Origin: Spinellus fusiger
Taxonomy: Eukaryota > Mucoromycota > Mucoromycetes > Mucorales > Phycomycetaceae
Direction of reading: 5' to 3'
DNA length: 64,000 nucleotides
Assembly (NCBI GenBank): GCA_025094145.1
Contig: JALLLS010000006.1
Coordinates: forward strand, 434,001 to 498,000
The notes under the pieces were generated by a model. That model saw only the letters and a list, made by a program, of their open reading frames with translations, was not told the origin of the DNA and searched no databases. Position numbers and translations under genes: made by a program. Below, one piece after another: positions 24,046-35,803 of the stretch (position 1 is the first letter of the stretch; each line of letters starts with the position of its first letter).

Positions 24046-27000
24046 CTATGACATGTCTTTGTTTTTGCAGATGAGAGTGGTGAGGAAGGATTGAGGACAT
24101 TTAGTGATGGTAGAAGAAAGAAAAGGAGAGTTATGGAAGTGGCTGGCCCAGTAGGCATGCCAAATTGTCTGTATTACCACCCCAAAGACTTGACTACTGG
24201 TCAGAGGTCCATTGGGAGGGAGAGAAAAGGAATGTAAATGCTGGATGATGTCTGTTTGTAAAGGAGTGTATATGTTGAGCCAATATGGCAAAATAGCCAT
24301 CCAGACAGGCCATACCCTTGGACAAGTCACCAAGAAATGATTGGGACTGTGGTGAGGGTGGGAGCATAGGTGGCATGCAGGTGACAGGACAATGGTGGGC
24401 ATAATGTGGTGAAGGAGTGACAATGATAATAGTTTGCCATGCAACAGGCAAAACCAGACATTCCTTGCCACATGTGACATAGGTGCCTTCCAAAAGGCTT
24501 TCCACTTGCTGGGTAGAAGTGAGGCAGCAGAAGAAGAATTTGGCATAGGTGATGGATGGCATAATGAGTGGAAAACTTGTGAAGAGAATGAGTGCATAAG
24601 TGGCAAGTTGAAAAAGGATGTTGTGAGGGGGGAAGAAGGAATATCCACAGTATTGGAATATAATGACTGTGGGTTCATATGAGGTGTGCATGAGTGGATG
24701 AAGAATGGAGGGTGGATGATATGGTAGTTATCCACATTGTGGAAGAAATGAGAGAGGAGGTAGGGACGCATAGGCCAATCTGTCCAAGGACAACATTGTA
24801 GGGATTGTGTGGGGAGGTCATAGTAATATGCATTGGCAACTGTAAGGCATTTGAGGCCTGGCCTAGCTGGAGTGGGGTCGGTGGTAGAGGATATCCATAT
24901 GGATGACAAAGGAAGGCAAAGACATGTAGCAGGAGACAAGTCACTGCACAATTGTGGAAGGGGAAGATGGTCAAAAGCCAAGAAAAGAAGATTAAAGGAA
25001 TGTGAATAGGGCAGATGTAGAGCAGAACAAAAAGCAGGAAAAAAGAAAAGAAATACATAATCAGGAACATAAGAGGAAGAAGAAAGAGACATATAATAAG
25101 AAAAATAGGCACAAAGCCAGAGAATGGGAAGGGGAACATAGTGGATGACAGGACAAAGGAGAGGAAGGAGCCAATAAAACTGGAGGGAGACCTGTTGGGT
25201 GAATGGATCCAGCACACCAAGACCACCACAGTGATGAGGGAGACATAGGTTGGCATAGCTGATGGGAGGAAACATCCTTCTCATCAGGAACTTACTTATC
25301 ATGGATTTCAATTTGGCATGGAAAGAGACAGGAAACCAGACAAGATGGAGAACATGCCAAAGCTTGGAGAGAACCAAAGTGTTAACCACAGTGGCTCTTC
25401 CTCAAACTGACAGGAATTGCTGTGAATGAATGTGGAGTGCTTGCTGGATGGTGGCAAGGAGTTGGGTGGCATAGGTGTTGTATTGTGAAGGAGTGTGGAT
25501 GAGGGGATAGCCAAGGTAAATGAGAAGAGAAGGAGAAGAGCAGTTGATCCACAAGGGAATACCAGCTCTTGTAAGTGGCTCATGCCATTCAGGCAGAGGT
25601 GCACCGGAGAGGGAAAAGGCATGGGTTTTGTCAAGATTAGCATGGGTGTTGGAGGCAAGGCTGTAGGTCTCAAGGTGGTGGTGGAGACAAGTGAGGTTGG
25701 AGGGTGTGCTGGGGCAGGCAAGGATGTTGTTGGCATAGGCAAGGACTTTGAGGCATAGGGGAGGGGAGGCATAAGGGATAGAATGACCTCTGAAGAGAGG
25801 ATCATCTTGGATAGCAAGAAGGAGTGGTTCAAGGACAAAGTTGAAAAGGACTGGCAATAGTGGGTCTCCCTGCCTAAGCCCTCTTGCTTGTGTGACAGGA
25901 TTGGAGAGGTGCCCATTGATGTTGATGCGGATTTGTGTGTTGAAGAAAAGGGAGGCAATAGATGTGACAAGGGAAGGAGGGAAACAAAAATGGGTAAGGA
26001 TGGACTGGAGGTAAGAAGGATGGACATGGTCATAAGCCTTCTCTTGGTCAAGAAGGACGCCAATGGTGGGGGAATGAGAGGAAGAGGCATGCTCCATTGC
26101 TAACTTGATCATTAGACCATTGTCAGCAATGAAGCAAGAAGGGAGGAAGCCAGTTTGGTAGGGATTAATGAATGTCTTTGCTACCCAGACCATCCTAGAG
26201 TTCAGCATCTGTGTAAACACTTTAGCATCACAATTGATCAGAGAAAGGGGGTGCCAGTTGCAAAGGAGGGTAAGATCACCTTTCTTGGGTAGGAGGCACA
26301 TAGTAGTGTCCATCCAAGAAGAGGGAAAGGGTATCATTGTAGAGATGGGTAATGAGGGTGGCATAGAGAGGGTGAGCATAGACAAGGGAAAGAATTGGAT
26401 AAGGAAGACCATTTGGACTAGGACTGCTAGCTTTGGGGCTGCAAGATACACTGTCACAGATGTCAAGGATGGTGAAGGGAAGGAGAAGGAAGGGTTGTTG
26501 TTCTGCTGTGAGTTGGCAGTCAGGAGTGATGTGATCCAGCAGTTGGGATGTGGCAGTGGGGTTGGTGGGTTCAGGGGAAAAAAGGGTTGTATAAAATGAA
26601 TGTGCTGCATCTGTCATAGTGGATGGAGTGGTGCATAGGTTGTTGGTGACTGGATGTTGGAGGGAGGGCATATGTTGCTGGGAGGCATGTTGGGAGATGG
26701 TATTCTTGAGGAAACCAGCAGATTTCTCACCTTCTTCTTGCCAACATTTGCCAGCTTGAAGAGATGAGATATCTACCAGTTCCTGTTGGAGGGTGGCAAT
26801 TTGCTGGTTGAGGGAAGGAAGGACTTAGTGAACGGCAAGAGAAGGTTTGCTACAAAGCAGCTTGTTATGCTTACTCTGCAGCATCTTCAATTGCTTGTCT
26901 CACCATGGAACATGCTTCTGGCTAAACTTCTTGGCCACACGTTGCACTGCCTGCTTCACTGTTTCCCAATTGACTTGTGCCAAAGGAGAAGTGAGAGAAG

Positions 27001-27820
27001 GAAAGAGTTTGGTGAGGGTGGAAGAGAGCTGTTCTTTGAAGGAAGGATTGGAGACAAGAAGAGGATTAGCATACCAGGTGCCTTTTCCACTGGGCAAAAT
27101 ACCCAAGCAGAAGGAGGCAGAAAGAAGAGAATGATCAGTCCAAGAGGATGAGACCAGCTCAACATTGGATGACTTAAGGGAAGAAGAAAGAGAGGAGGGG
27201 GCATAAATATAGTCAATGGTAGAGAGGATAGTGGCATTGCACCTAAAGGTAGGTAATGGAGGAGAAGGAGGGGCATAGTGACAGTCCACAAAGTATGAAG
27301 AGAGATATTCACACCAGGGCATAAGAAGAGGATGTGTGGAGGGAGTGTGAAGAGACATGTTGAAGTCTCTCATAATAAAGAGGCAATCCCAAATGAGTGG
27401 GTCATGTAAAATAGAAAAGGAACAAAGGTCATGAAAAAAATCTCTTTGTTGAGGAAGAGAACTAGCAGGGGCATAAAGAACAAGGACATAGAAAGAATCA
27501 TAAAAGGAAGAAGCATGACTTACCTTGACCAGTAGGGCACAATCATCCTCTGGTAAGGGTATGCAGTCAAAATGAAGGTGAGGAGAGAGAGAAACAATAC
27601 TACAATGATATGTCCATAGGGAAGAGTGGGCGCGGAATTGTTGGTGAAGGAGGGTGGCAAGTTGAGGTGATGTGACATATGTTTCTTGAAGGGCAATGAT
27701 GTTGAAAGAGGATTGGCAAAGAAAGGAAATAAAGTCTGAATGACAAGAAGGATCAGATATTTTTGTCAAGCTATTGCAGTTGATGCTGGCAATGCTGACA
27801 GAAAGAGGAAGGGCCAACAT
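24046..27820 (-). pseudogene. LINE C ORF2: endonuclease/reverse transcriptase
   Basis: The ATG at 27820 follows the ORF1 stop by one base. The AP-endonuclease (26900-27820) has FNIIALQETY, IDYIYAP and SSWTDHSLLS, but the usual GDFN block reads MRDFN. A stop follows KKFSQKHVPW. The reverse transcriptase spans two frames (26276-26671 and 25402-26610), with LINCDAKVF, GVLLDQEKAYDHVHPSY and GLRQGDPLLPVLFN. Its catalytic box reads LAYANNILA: both aspartates are asparagines, which would abolish polymerisation. The C-terminal part (24046-25389) is one long open frame with a zinc-binding CHLCSHPHHSPNHFLVTC and no known enzymatic signature. Dead by several lesions. Confidence 0.88.
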
Positions 27821-27821
27821 C

Positions 27822-29075
27822 CTAGGATGTTAGTGTAGTTGCTGGTGTTGTTCCAGCAGAAGAAATGGCAGGGGTTGAAGCAGGCTTGGCCTGTACTCCA
27901 GGGATGTGGGTGGTGGGCTTGGTGGTAGCAGAGGAAATGGATCTAGTCACCCTAGGCAGGGCCTCCTTTGTCTTCTGCCTTTTGGTGGCAGGGGTCTCCA
28001 TCTGAGGTTGCTCCTTGACCTGGTTGACCTGTTTGGTCATGATCACACCATGGCCAGGAGAGGGCAACTCCTCCTCCCCTTCCACAGCTAATACTGCTGT
28101 TACTACCTGGGGCTCTGGGGCTTCCTTGGGGCTTTCTGGGACCGTTTGATCCTCCATTGGATCATCCCTCTCCTCCTCTGTGTTCACTACAGCAGTTGCT
28201 TGAACCTCTGGATTTACCTCCATAGAGGGCTGGTGCTTGCAGGTCTTGGTGTTGCAGGCATTTCTGCAAGGACAGTTGGCCTTAGAATGGCCAGTTTCTT
28301 GGCACAACCAGCAAGTATGGTTATTGGTGGGGCAAATAGGGCAAGTGTCCCTCTTGTGGCCATCTTTGTGGCAGTAATGGCACCACTTGGGGAGGGTGCT
28401 AGTGACAGCACGGATTGCCATCTCCTCCTGCAGCCAAGGGATGTTGTGTTGGAGCTGCTCAAAGGTGATGAGGTCACCTTCTGAATCTGTTTATGGGGCC
28501 ACATCCAGGACCACATAGCCAGCACCCACGTAAGTGCAATATATCATGTCATAAAGGACACCTGCATCCAGGACTTGGCCATAGTGAACCATTGTGTCTT
28601 TGATCCCATCTATAACAGTCTGTGGGTCCCTTAAAGGGAGTCTTGAAAGGGATACCTTTCTGATATTGACCTTAGGCCCAAGAGCCAAGACACCAACTAC
28701 AGTCGCATTGGCCTTTTTGAAGTACAGCCCCTTTTTGCAGGCCCTGCTGATGCTCTCATAGTCATCAGGTGAAAATCCAACCTCAAAGATGGTCTTCTTC
28801 CCTTCTTTCTGGGATGTGGCACCAAGTCTCTTGGAGTATTGCTCAAACAATGCCTCATATACCTGGAGGTGGGTGGGTGAGATCTCACTCATGTCAAAGA
28901 TGACTGTGCCTGGGTAGTATGCACTATGCCAAACACAAGTCTTGTACGTTTTCATGCCTTGAGTGTTGCTCAGAGGCAGAGAAGTGTTTGTTTTGTTGGC
29001 AGCAATGCTAGCCCAACTGGTGTTTGTTGCAGGGGGATTGCCCTTAGGTTGTGATTCTTTAGCAGAAGAAGCCAT
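27822..29075 (-). pseudogene. LINE C ORF1: CCHC protein, single premature stop
   Basis: Runs from MASSAKESQPKG to the stop at 27822 in one frame, except for one TAA at about 28491 (DVAP then stop then TDSEGDLITF). Zinc knuckles CHYCHKDGHKRDTC and CWLCQETGHSKANC follow, then an acidic and Thr/Pro-rich tail. The N-terminal half (TVIFDMSEISPTHLQVYEAL and on) resembles the RNA-binding part of such ORF1 proteins. Without the stop it would be about 417 residues. Confidence 0.85.
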
Positions 29076-29279
29076 GATGATTCTACCATAAGGTAGAATG
29101 TCCCCACCAACCATTTAGTTGTAATTGTGAAGCAGCCACAAGGTTGACTATCATGACTACCATAAGGTAAAAACCACTGAAGGATAAGCACCCACAAAAA
29201 GTATAAATAGTGAACCCTTCTTTACTCAATAAAAATTATCTTTGTTCAGTCTTGTTAATCTACCTGTCCAAACAATCTC

Positions 29280-29536
29280 AATATCCCAGAAATATTCTGT
29301 TGATATAAGACAAGAGACACACAGGACCTTGTAAGGCTGGCTACTTATACAGAGATTGACAGAAAAGAGAAGGATATGAGATGACAGAAGGCAAACTGGT
29401 GGTTGTAATAATAATGGCATCCTATGGGAATACAGAAAGAAAACAGGTCGAGAACAAGAAACAGTCAGCTACTCAAGTCCTTAAAGCCTATCTTGTTTAT
29501 ACTCTAGGAATCTGCTCAGATCAAAGTCTATTTTAT
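29280..29536. other. Short non-coding interval
   Basis: Follows the end of LTR2. The minus-strand ORF reaching 29420 has no recognisable content. Nothing else seen. Confidence 0.3.
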
Positions 29537-29719
29537 TGTTGAGAATGTTGAGGAATTTGACCTGCATATTCCAAGAGACATTGCTATTGTATAGATTATA
29601 TTAATATAACATAGTCTGAAAAGTATATAAGTAGTTGTAATTGTTGTAGTATTGAACTTTGAGAAATACAACTCTTTTTATTACCAAACACACCTCTTGT
29701 TCCTGGTCGTTTCTGAACA
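29537..29719 (+). repeat. Solo LTR, 183 bp, TTAT duplication
   Basis: Starts TGTTGAGAATG, ends TTTCTGAACA, flanked by TTAT (29533-29536 and 29720-29723). The tail block ACCAAACACACCTCTTGTTC and the terminal TGAACA recur at 39916-40215, and a similar tail lies at 19129-19187 without a clear start. TATA-like AGTATATAAG precedes the tail. Confidence 0.6.
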
Positions 29720-30599
29720 TTATTAAAGATGTAGACAACTAAACATTTATATTAGTTTAGCATTTCTTCTTTGACTATGAATTTCTCTAATTTGCTATTC
29801 TCAAGCAATAGCTATGGTTTTCATAGAACATTCAAGCAGATTGGGAAGGGTAACTGTTCTGTCCTATAGTGTATATAATTCTGGTTTTGTATTTCAAGGC
29901 CATAGAATTCCAGAAAGTGATTTTATTGTAAAAGAAGAAGAAAAAAGGTTTCTCTCTTCCCTTGAGATATACATAGGACAAGAGGAGGGAATCTATCTAT
30001 GAATTTACTGAGATGTTATTATCATATGACTTTGATCCTTATAGCTTGAAATACGTATATGAGTAGACCCAAATTCATGCTATATAACTTTGTAAAATAT
30101 ATCCTTTATTCTGTAATAAAGGGCACTGTGGTTATCAACAGGACCACTGGAGAGATGAATCTGTAGTTGTTTGGTCTCTAGCAGGGACAACCAAATAGAG
30201 TATTAGTACAAAGGCTGGTCTAGGGAAATCAAAGAGGGTACATGAACAGGAACACAACACACGATTTGAGCACAATGAGTAACTAGGCAACTGTTCTTTA
30301 AGGAATTCTTTTCTTTCTAGAATGTTGTTGTAGTCTGCATTACTTTGGTAGTTCTGATTAAGCAAATGAGTTGTGAAAATTCGTTTTGTTCTCTTCTGTT
30401 TGGATATAAATACCTGCTAATTACACTGTCTGTTGTTCTTCATAACTTCTACCCTCTTTATTTTGTTTGTCTTTGTCTGGCATATAAACCAACAGTTGTG
30501 ATCTGGTGAGTGTTTGTGTATGTTTATTATGTCTGACATGTTAGTCAGTTTCTATTTTATATTCTTTTATTTTAATAAGCCAAGTGAACCAGTTACAAA

Positions 30600-31168
30600 G
30601 GCAAAGGCAAGAAGGTGCCAGTGCAAGGGTAATATGACATACACCTAGAGTACATTAATACATCCCGAACTAACTATTTTTACTGTTTTATTATTGAAAA
30701 GAGATATTGGCACCTAAAAAGATTAGAGTATGGTCCTGCCAAACTGTCAGTCGTTGTTTATGGCACAGAAGTAAAGGTAAAAGATGCTACCAAGTTTAAA
30801 GGTCATTGTGTTGGTTTGATGAGAATTTTATATTAATCATTGAAAAAAGAGACAAAAGGGTGATCTTCTTATGGTTGATGTTGATAAATTTTGAACATCG
30901 AGAGTAAACATGATTGACCTCTCACCCAATATGAAAAGTTCTTCTAACAGTTACCCTGTTTTATTTTATTTTTGTTCTCAAGATCTGCCACACTTATAAC
31001 ACAAATATCTTCACCTAGGTAATAGTAAATTTCAACAGTATTCACGCTTGCCAAGGTTATGGAATTGTTTGGAACAGGAATATGAATGCATCAGAGAATA
31101 ACTATAAAATTGCAGAAGAGATTTTCAATGGTTGCCACAGACCAGCTCCATTCTGTCAAGAAGAATAG
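30600..31168 (+). pseudogene. Relict of a TnpB/Fanzor-type RuvC nuclease (C-terminal part)
   Basis: One reading frame from 30600 gives GKGKKVPVQG, a stop, YDIHLEYINTSRTNYF, EKRYWHLKRLEYGPAKLSV, KVKDATKFKGHCVGLMRIL and a stop. After a frame change it reads KGDLLMVDVDKF, a stop and TSRVNM. The last block (about 31021-31168) is CQGYGIVWNRNMNASENNYKI, then GCHRPAPFCQEE and the stop at 31166-31168. The order matches the end of OrfB/TnpB-like proteins: an acidic residue before F(K)TS (RuvC-II), a zinc-ribbon region and WNRDxNASxN (RuvC-III). Here the RuvC-III aspartate is asparagine and the first ribbon cysteines look lost. The assignment rests on motif order and my recall of mucoralean relatives; no partner recombinase or guide-RNA end is visible. 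Clearly inactive. Confidence 0.5.
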
Positions 31169-31424
31169 ATATTTGTATTCATATTGTTGGAAATGGGTAG
31201 ACCTGGTCACCTATTTTGGGAGAACTTATTGTAGTAATTCTATATATGTAAAAATGTAGAATAGCATAAATAGTGAGAGCAGATGCACACTTTGCATCTT
31301 TGAGAAATATACCTTTATTTTACTAAGCACCCCTTTTGCCTCTGATTCTTAAAAATATTATATATCGCTACATCGAAGGTGGTTTCCTTCAAGATTTGGA
31401 TATTTACAGATAAATATGCTATAA

Positions 31425-31864
31425 TGTTGGCACGTAAAGATCAATTGAGACTAGTAGAGCTCGTGAGGGAGCTGTCTACGACACTATAACACAGGAGGAT
31501 ATATGAACTAAAGGGGGTACTTAACAAGAACAATTGTAACGGGCAATACAATATGCTGGCGAACCTTGTAAATGGACCAAATACCAACGGCAAGATGAAT
31601 TCCAGACGGATACTGAACAATGAAAGAGTAGGATTACGTCCCTGACTTAATGGATAGCTTCTGTAAGTATATAACTTGCAGACACAACCAAATCAAAGAA
31701 CCAAAATCCAATAATGTTTACTATGTCTTAAACGTCTAGTTTTATAGCTTTTCTACTATAGTACAAGGGGGTGCTATAGTGTTCGGGTTTGAGGTACTGG
31801 TTCTTCCCCTGACAGTCAGGTCTCGAGGGAGTAGACAGTCCTCTTAGACAGACTTTACACTACA
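31425..31864. repeat. Possible LTR-like unit (TG...CA bounded)
   Basis: A 440-bp segment with noticeably higher GC than its surroundings, starting TGTTGGCACG and ending CACTACA. No convincing target duplication (ATAA against TAAT). It has no ORF of note. Could equally be a unique sequence. Confidence 0.25.
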
Positions 31865-33007
31865 TAATAATCTTTATTTAAAAACTAACATGAATACATC
31901 TTAATTTATTTTTGTTCCTATTCAAATCGATTTATCATTTTTAAACAGTTGTATTTTGACTATCTCTTTTTATATCCTAAAGATCTCCTGGTGTGTAATA
32001 AGTATATAAGAAGAAACAATCATTTTATTAATAGTATGGTTATTAGATAGATGAAAAACAATTATCATAATAATAGCTATACTCCACAATATAGAACTAT
32101 TATAGCAGTAAAAGTCGCTCCTCGCTATTGGAAATATAAGGAATTGCTTCCACTGCATAAACACAAAAAGGAAGGAAAACCTCAATATTTAATTAGAGAT
32201 TGTTAAAGAAGATACACATAGATCAGAAAACTATATAACTAGATGAAAGAAACATAGTTTTTAAAATATGAAATATACTATCCATTTACCTTTACACACC
32301 TTTTGTTTGGGTTTTTCTAATAATAAAACTCTTTATGGTTCAAGAACATTCCTATCTCGAGATATTAAGCCAGCAAATATCTTTCTATGAACAAGACTGG
32401 GAAAAGAGTTCGAATTGTATTTGTATCTGTGAGACCATCATTCAATAATCTCTACAGACAAAAATCTTACATTAAGAAAAAATAGAGTCCAGTGTAATTT
32501 ATTATAGAAATGGATATTCTCCTACTAGTAGCATTAAGAATAAATAAATAATCAAAAGATAGGACACGCGAATCATATCCTAAGAATTGAAATACTGTTC
32601 CCTGGCTAATGCATTTATTATGATGCTATTAGACTCTCTTCTCCCAAAAGAATAAGTTTCCACTCTCTTAGCCATTCATAAAATTAAATCAGAATAGTAT
32701 CAAGGTATTAAAAGAATATATATATAATCCATAGTCCAAGTCTTTTTGATGCTTTACTCTTGTCAATATAACTTACAGAAGTTAGTTTTTTTTTATTCCA
32801 ATTCATAGATAGGAAGGAGATACTATAAGAGAACCAGAAAGAGACTATACAAGTAAAAAGAAAATGTATGTGTAGAATCGTTATACTCACTAGAATCCGT
32901 ACTCGTGTAAACATCTTCTGTGTTTTCTTAAGCAAAATAAAACAAAAGATTCAAATCCTGTTACTCACAGTCCAATCAAAATGAACACATACAGCCATAA
33001 TATAGTA
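31865..33007. other. AT-rich intergenic region
   Basis: No supported gene. The short ORFs at 31970-32185 and 32708-32935 (minus) are leucine/serine/phenylalanine-rich chance frames. This is the region downstream of the TVP38-like gene. Confidence 0.4.
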
Positions 33008-34407
33008 TTAAATATTAGATTTAGACAAAGGCTCTGGATAGTTACTACTTAATTCATGATCTGAGCCACTCTCACTTTCATCCCACTCTAGCCAGCTTTC
33101 TAATGCTTCTTCTTCATCATTCTCTGCACCAAGAAATGCTCGAGTTTCTTCAGAGTCCTCTGTTTCATCATTCACTTCCTTCACCGCACGTTTGGCTACA
33201 ACATACACGTAGCTCATAACACCAAATGCCAATACAGACCCTATAATGGCAGCAATATAGCGTACAATGTCTGCTTTTCTTTCTTCGTCTGTGATTTCGT
33301 CTTCTTCTCCCAAAACATGCTTTGCAAATGAAGTCAAGTTGGCACCAATGTAGATATGAAGTCCGATTTTTGTCAATGTTAGGGCTGTTCCCAGAGCAAA
33401 GTGGGTGAATGAGATATTAGTAGCAGCAAACATTACATTCTAATGATTCACCACAGTGATTGATGTTAGTGGCTGTTCATTTCCTAGTGTACTCTACCAG
33501 TAGATTGAAAGGATAAGGCGACAATCGAATAAGAACAAACAGCTAGTGTGCATTAGTAATATGCAGACATATAAATAGACATGTAAACAGGGTAAATAAA
33601 GAAGAGAAGAGATGAGATATATTGTCTTCTCTGTTTCCGACTGCGACTTACCTTGAATCCCCTTTTCTCCACTGCCTTTACTACTGCCTCTAGGTTTGGA
33701 TAGTTCTTCATGATGCGCTGGACTCTTTCTTTCAGCCAGATTCTAGAAATCAAGAAACATGTAATAGCACCCAACAGAGCACTGATATAGGAAATAGGGT
33801 ATCCTCGTGCAAAACCAAAGGTATATCCAGATAAGGTTTGGTAGGTACCATACCCTATCATAGGGGGAAATGCACTCAGAAAGATAAGGCCTGCTATCAA
33901 CAAGTAACCACTTTACACCAAGAAAGAAGAAGAAAAAGAAAAGAGAGGGTTCTATCAATATGCATAGACTTCTTCTTGAGAGATGGAATGGAATCTATTG
34001 ATTCCAAGGTGGTTGTAGCTGTACCTTGCACCCATGCCCTTGACTGTCTTGCTTAATGATTCAAGTGTCTGTAGTAATTCTCGTCTATAGTGAAACATGA
34101 TAGCTCCCATACACAAAGAAAAGGCAATGGATGCCCACAGCCAACGCCAGTGAACAGCATATTCCCATACTATTTTTTTGTCTATTCGTGTGAGGAATCC
34201 TCTCTGTCTCTGTCTCTGTCTCTGCATAGGAAATGGTGTTGTTGGGTGGGGCCATGAGTGTTCAAGGGCTGTAGGTGAATCTATCCAATCTTGTTGCTGT
34301 TGTTGCTGCTGTTGCTGTTGCTTTTGTTTGTCGGGTGAATTCAAGTGAATAGCAGAATTCATCGAGGTTGAGTCCATCTCTTTTAGCCCAATAGTATTTT
34401 CTGGCAT
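33008..34407 (-). CDS. TVP38: TVP38/TMEM64-family (VTT/DedA-like) Golgi membrane protein
   Basis: A 372-residue protein from four exons in phase: 34025-34407, 33652-33910, a 45-nt micro-exon 33498-33542, and 33008-33439. The micro-exon encodes LFVLIRLSPYPFNLL, the conserved RxxPYPFN block of the family, which confirms it. The VTT core starts with FPPMIGYGTYQTLSGYTFG, then GALLGAITCFLISRIWLK, and ends NVMFAATNIS..LTLTKIGLHIYIG. The N-terminal ~100 residues are cytosolic-looking, with a run of ten glutamines and an RQ repeat. One membrane segment precedes the core (WLWASIAFSLCMGAIM). The C-terminus has a last membrane span and an acidic tail. Yeast Tvp38 is a late-Golgi vesicle protein; relatives remodel or scramble lipids. 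Function here is inferred from the family. Confidence 0.88.
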
Positions 34408-35803
34408 GATTTAATATAAAGAGATGGAGAAAGTACAAGGGAGAAAAGAGAGCCTATAAAAAAGAGAAGAAAAAAAAAGGTATGTTTGTAGCAGTGTAAC
34501 CAGAACAGTAAAGACAGACGGATAGATAGACAGAAATAGTCTTTTGGCTTTGATGTGATGTGCTTTGTAATAACTCTTTGGTAGGTAACAAAAGTATAAG
34601 TAAGAACAGGAAAGGGTTCAGTGTATTTGGACTTTCTTCTGTATTTAGACTCTTTTATAAGACATATGTTCTATTCTCATTTATTTATTTATGAAAACAC
34701 AGCTATTGTGCTTGGGAAGAGAAGGAAGAAGAAGAGGAAGAATGTGGGTGGATGATCTTTACTATGAAAGAGAGGAGAAAGAGGGAGGTTGGGTGCAGGA
34801 CTTTCCTCTGCAAGTGACTGTGATCATACAACACTATTTAGGCACAGTAGCAGCTGCTTTTATAGTACCACAGTGCTTCAGAATAGAAATATAGTCTGCA
34901 AGAGCACTTTGAATAGACAAAGAAAGAGACCTGTGGAGGAGACAAACACTGCAATGGATACAAAGGACTGTTTTGAGATGGAGAAGAATCAGCACAAACA
35001 ATAGGTGTTCTGTCCTTTACAGCTCCATGCATGTGTGGTGGATAGTCTTTACTAAGCTTGTATCCTTCTGTGTTTCTAGTGTATTAGTGTCCATGACTGT
35101 TATTTGTTGATGGTGTTGCATGTCTACCTGTTTAGTGTACTAGTTTCTCACTTGTGGTTTATAGAGAGATAGAGATAGAAGAGATTCCTACACACTGAAC
35201 ACACTTGGTAAACATTAAAAAGAGCAACTTGACTTGTTTCTTATTATGCAATGTAGATGATGCGTATAGACTTCACCTGTCATCTCCTCACAGCATAAAA
35301 TTATCTTTACTTGGCGTATTCTTATGCCTGTTGGACATGGCAGAATGTCTCATATAAGACACAATTATGACTATATTAATAAAATATAGACTAGACATAC
35401 TGTGAGATACTATTGACAGCCATTTTCATCAGCAGACAGGCCAATAGCCACTCTCTATGGCTGTATCATGTGGTAAAAGAACAAACATCTGGCACTGCTG
35501 CTACTCCAATAACTACTGCACTGACTATTCTATTATTGTTACTATACTGACTATTCTACTGCTACTGCTCCACTGCTGCTGCTTCACTGCTACTACTACA
35601 CCGACTACTAAAATGACTACGCTTACGAGATCATTCACATTATTTATGCAGTCTGTGTCTCTTCACTCGTACATGTACACTGATGGCCATTCCCTTGATC
35701 TATCTATATTGCATTATCTTGAGAAATGTATAATTCAATCCAAAAAGACAAAAACAAAAAACAAAAAACAACTCGACCATTCTTAACTACACATCATCAC
35801 AGT
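34408..35803. other. Intergenic region between TVP38-like and HMG-box genes
   Basis: About 1.4 kb. The part next to 34407 should hold the TVP38-like promoter; a purine-rich patch lies near 34700-34790. The small ORFs (34691-34894, 35457-35786) have no start context or domain support. The HMG-box gene ends at the right border. Confidence 0.4.

Larger units (their letters stand above)
23841..29079 (-). mobile_element. LINE C, full-length L1-like retrotransposon, CpG-depleted
   Basis: A 5.2-kb element with an A tail (T run from 23841) and a 15-bp duplication ATTCTACCATAAGGT at 23826-23840 and 29080-29094. Four bases separate the duplication from the ORF1 ATG (29075). It shares the 3' end TATAAGACAC...TTATTAAGC with LINEs D and E and is a different subfamily from LINE A. 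Compared with LINE D, nearly every CpG has become TpG or CpA. Confidence 0.92.
22627..29279 (+). repeat. LTR2, interrupted by SINE, solo LTR and LINE C
   Basis: The left part (22627-23073) starts TGTGTCATGTTCCAAC and aligns with LTR1. The right part (about 29095-29279) carries the LTR1 end with GGATAAGCACCCACAAAAAG, TATAAATAGTG and AATAAAAATTATC. Everything between is inserted DNA that can be peeled off by its duplications, leaving an LTR of about 0.6 kb, close to LTR1. Flanking bases do not duplicate those of LTR1, so the two are not shown to be one element. Confidence 0.7.

Noticed and set aside
24434..28484. Plus-strand ORFs inside LINE C (and 53034-56761 inside LINE D)
   Set aside because: Antisense frames kept open by the purine/pyrimidine bias of the LINE coding strand; no domains.
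17132..29279. LTR1 and LTR2 as the two ends of one LTR retrotransposon
   Set aside because: No shared flanking duplication, no primer-binding site or gag between them, and the only pol fragment is on the opposite strand.
34691..35786. Small ORFs between the TVP38-like and HMG-box genes
   Set aside because: Compositional ORFs in simple-sequence-rich spacer, with no domain or conserved start context.
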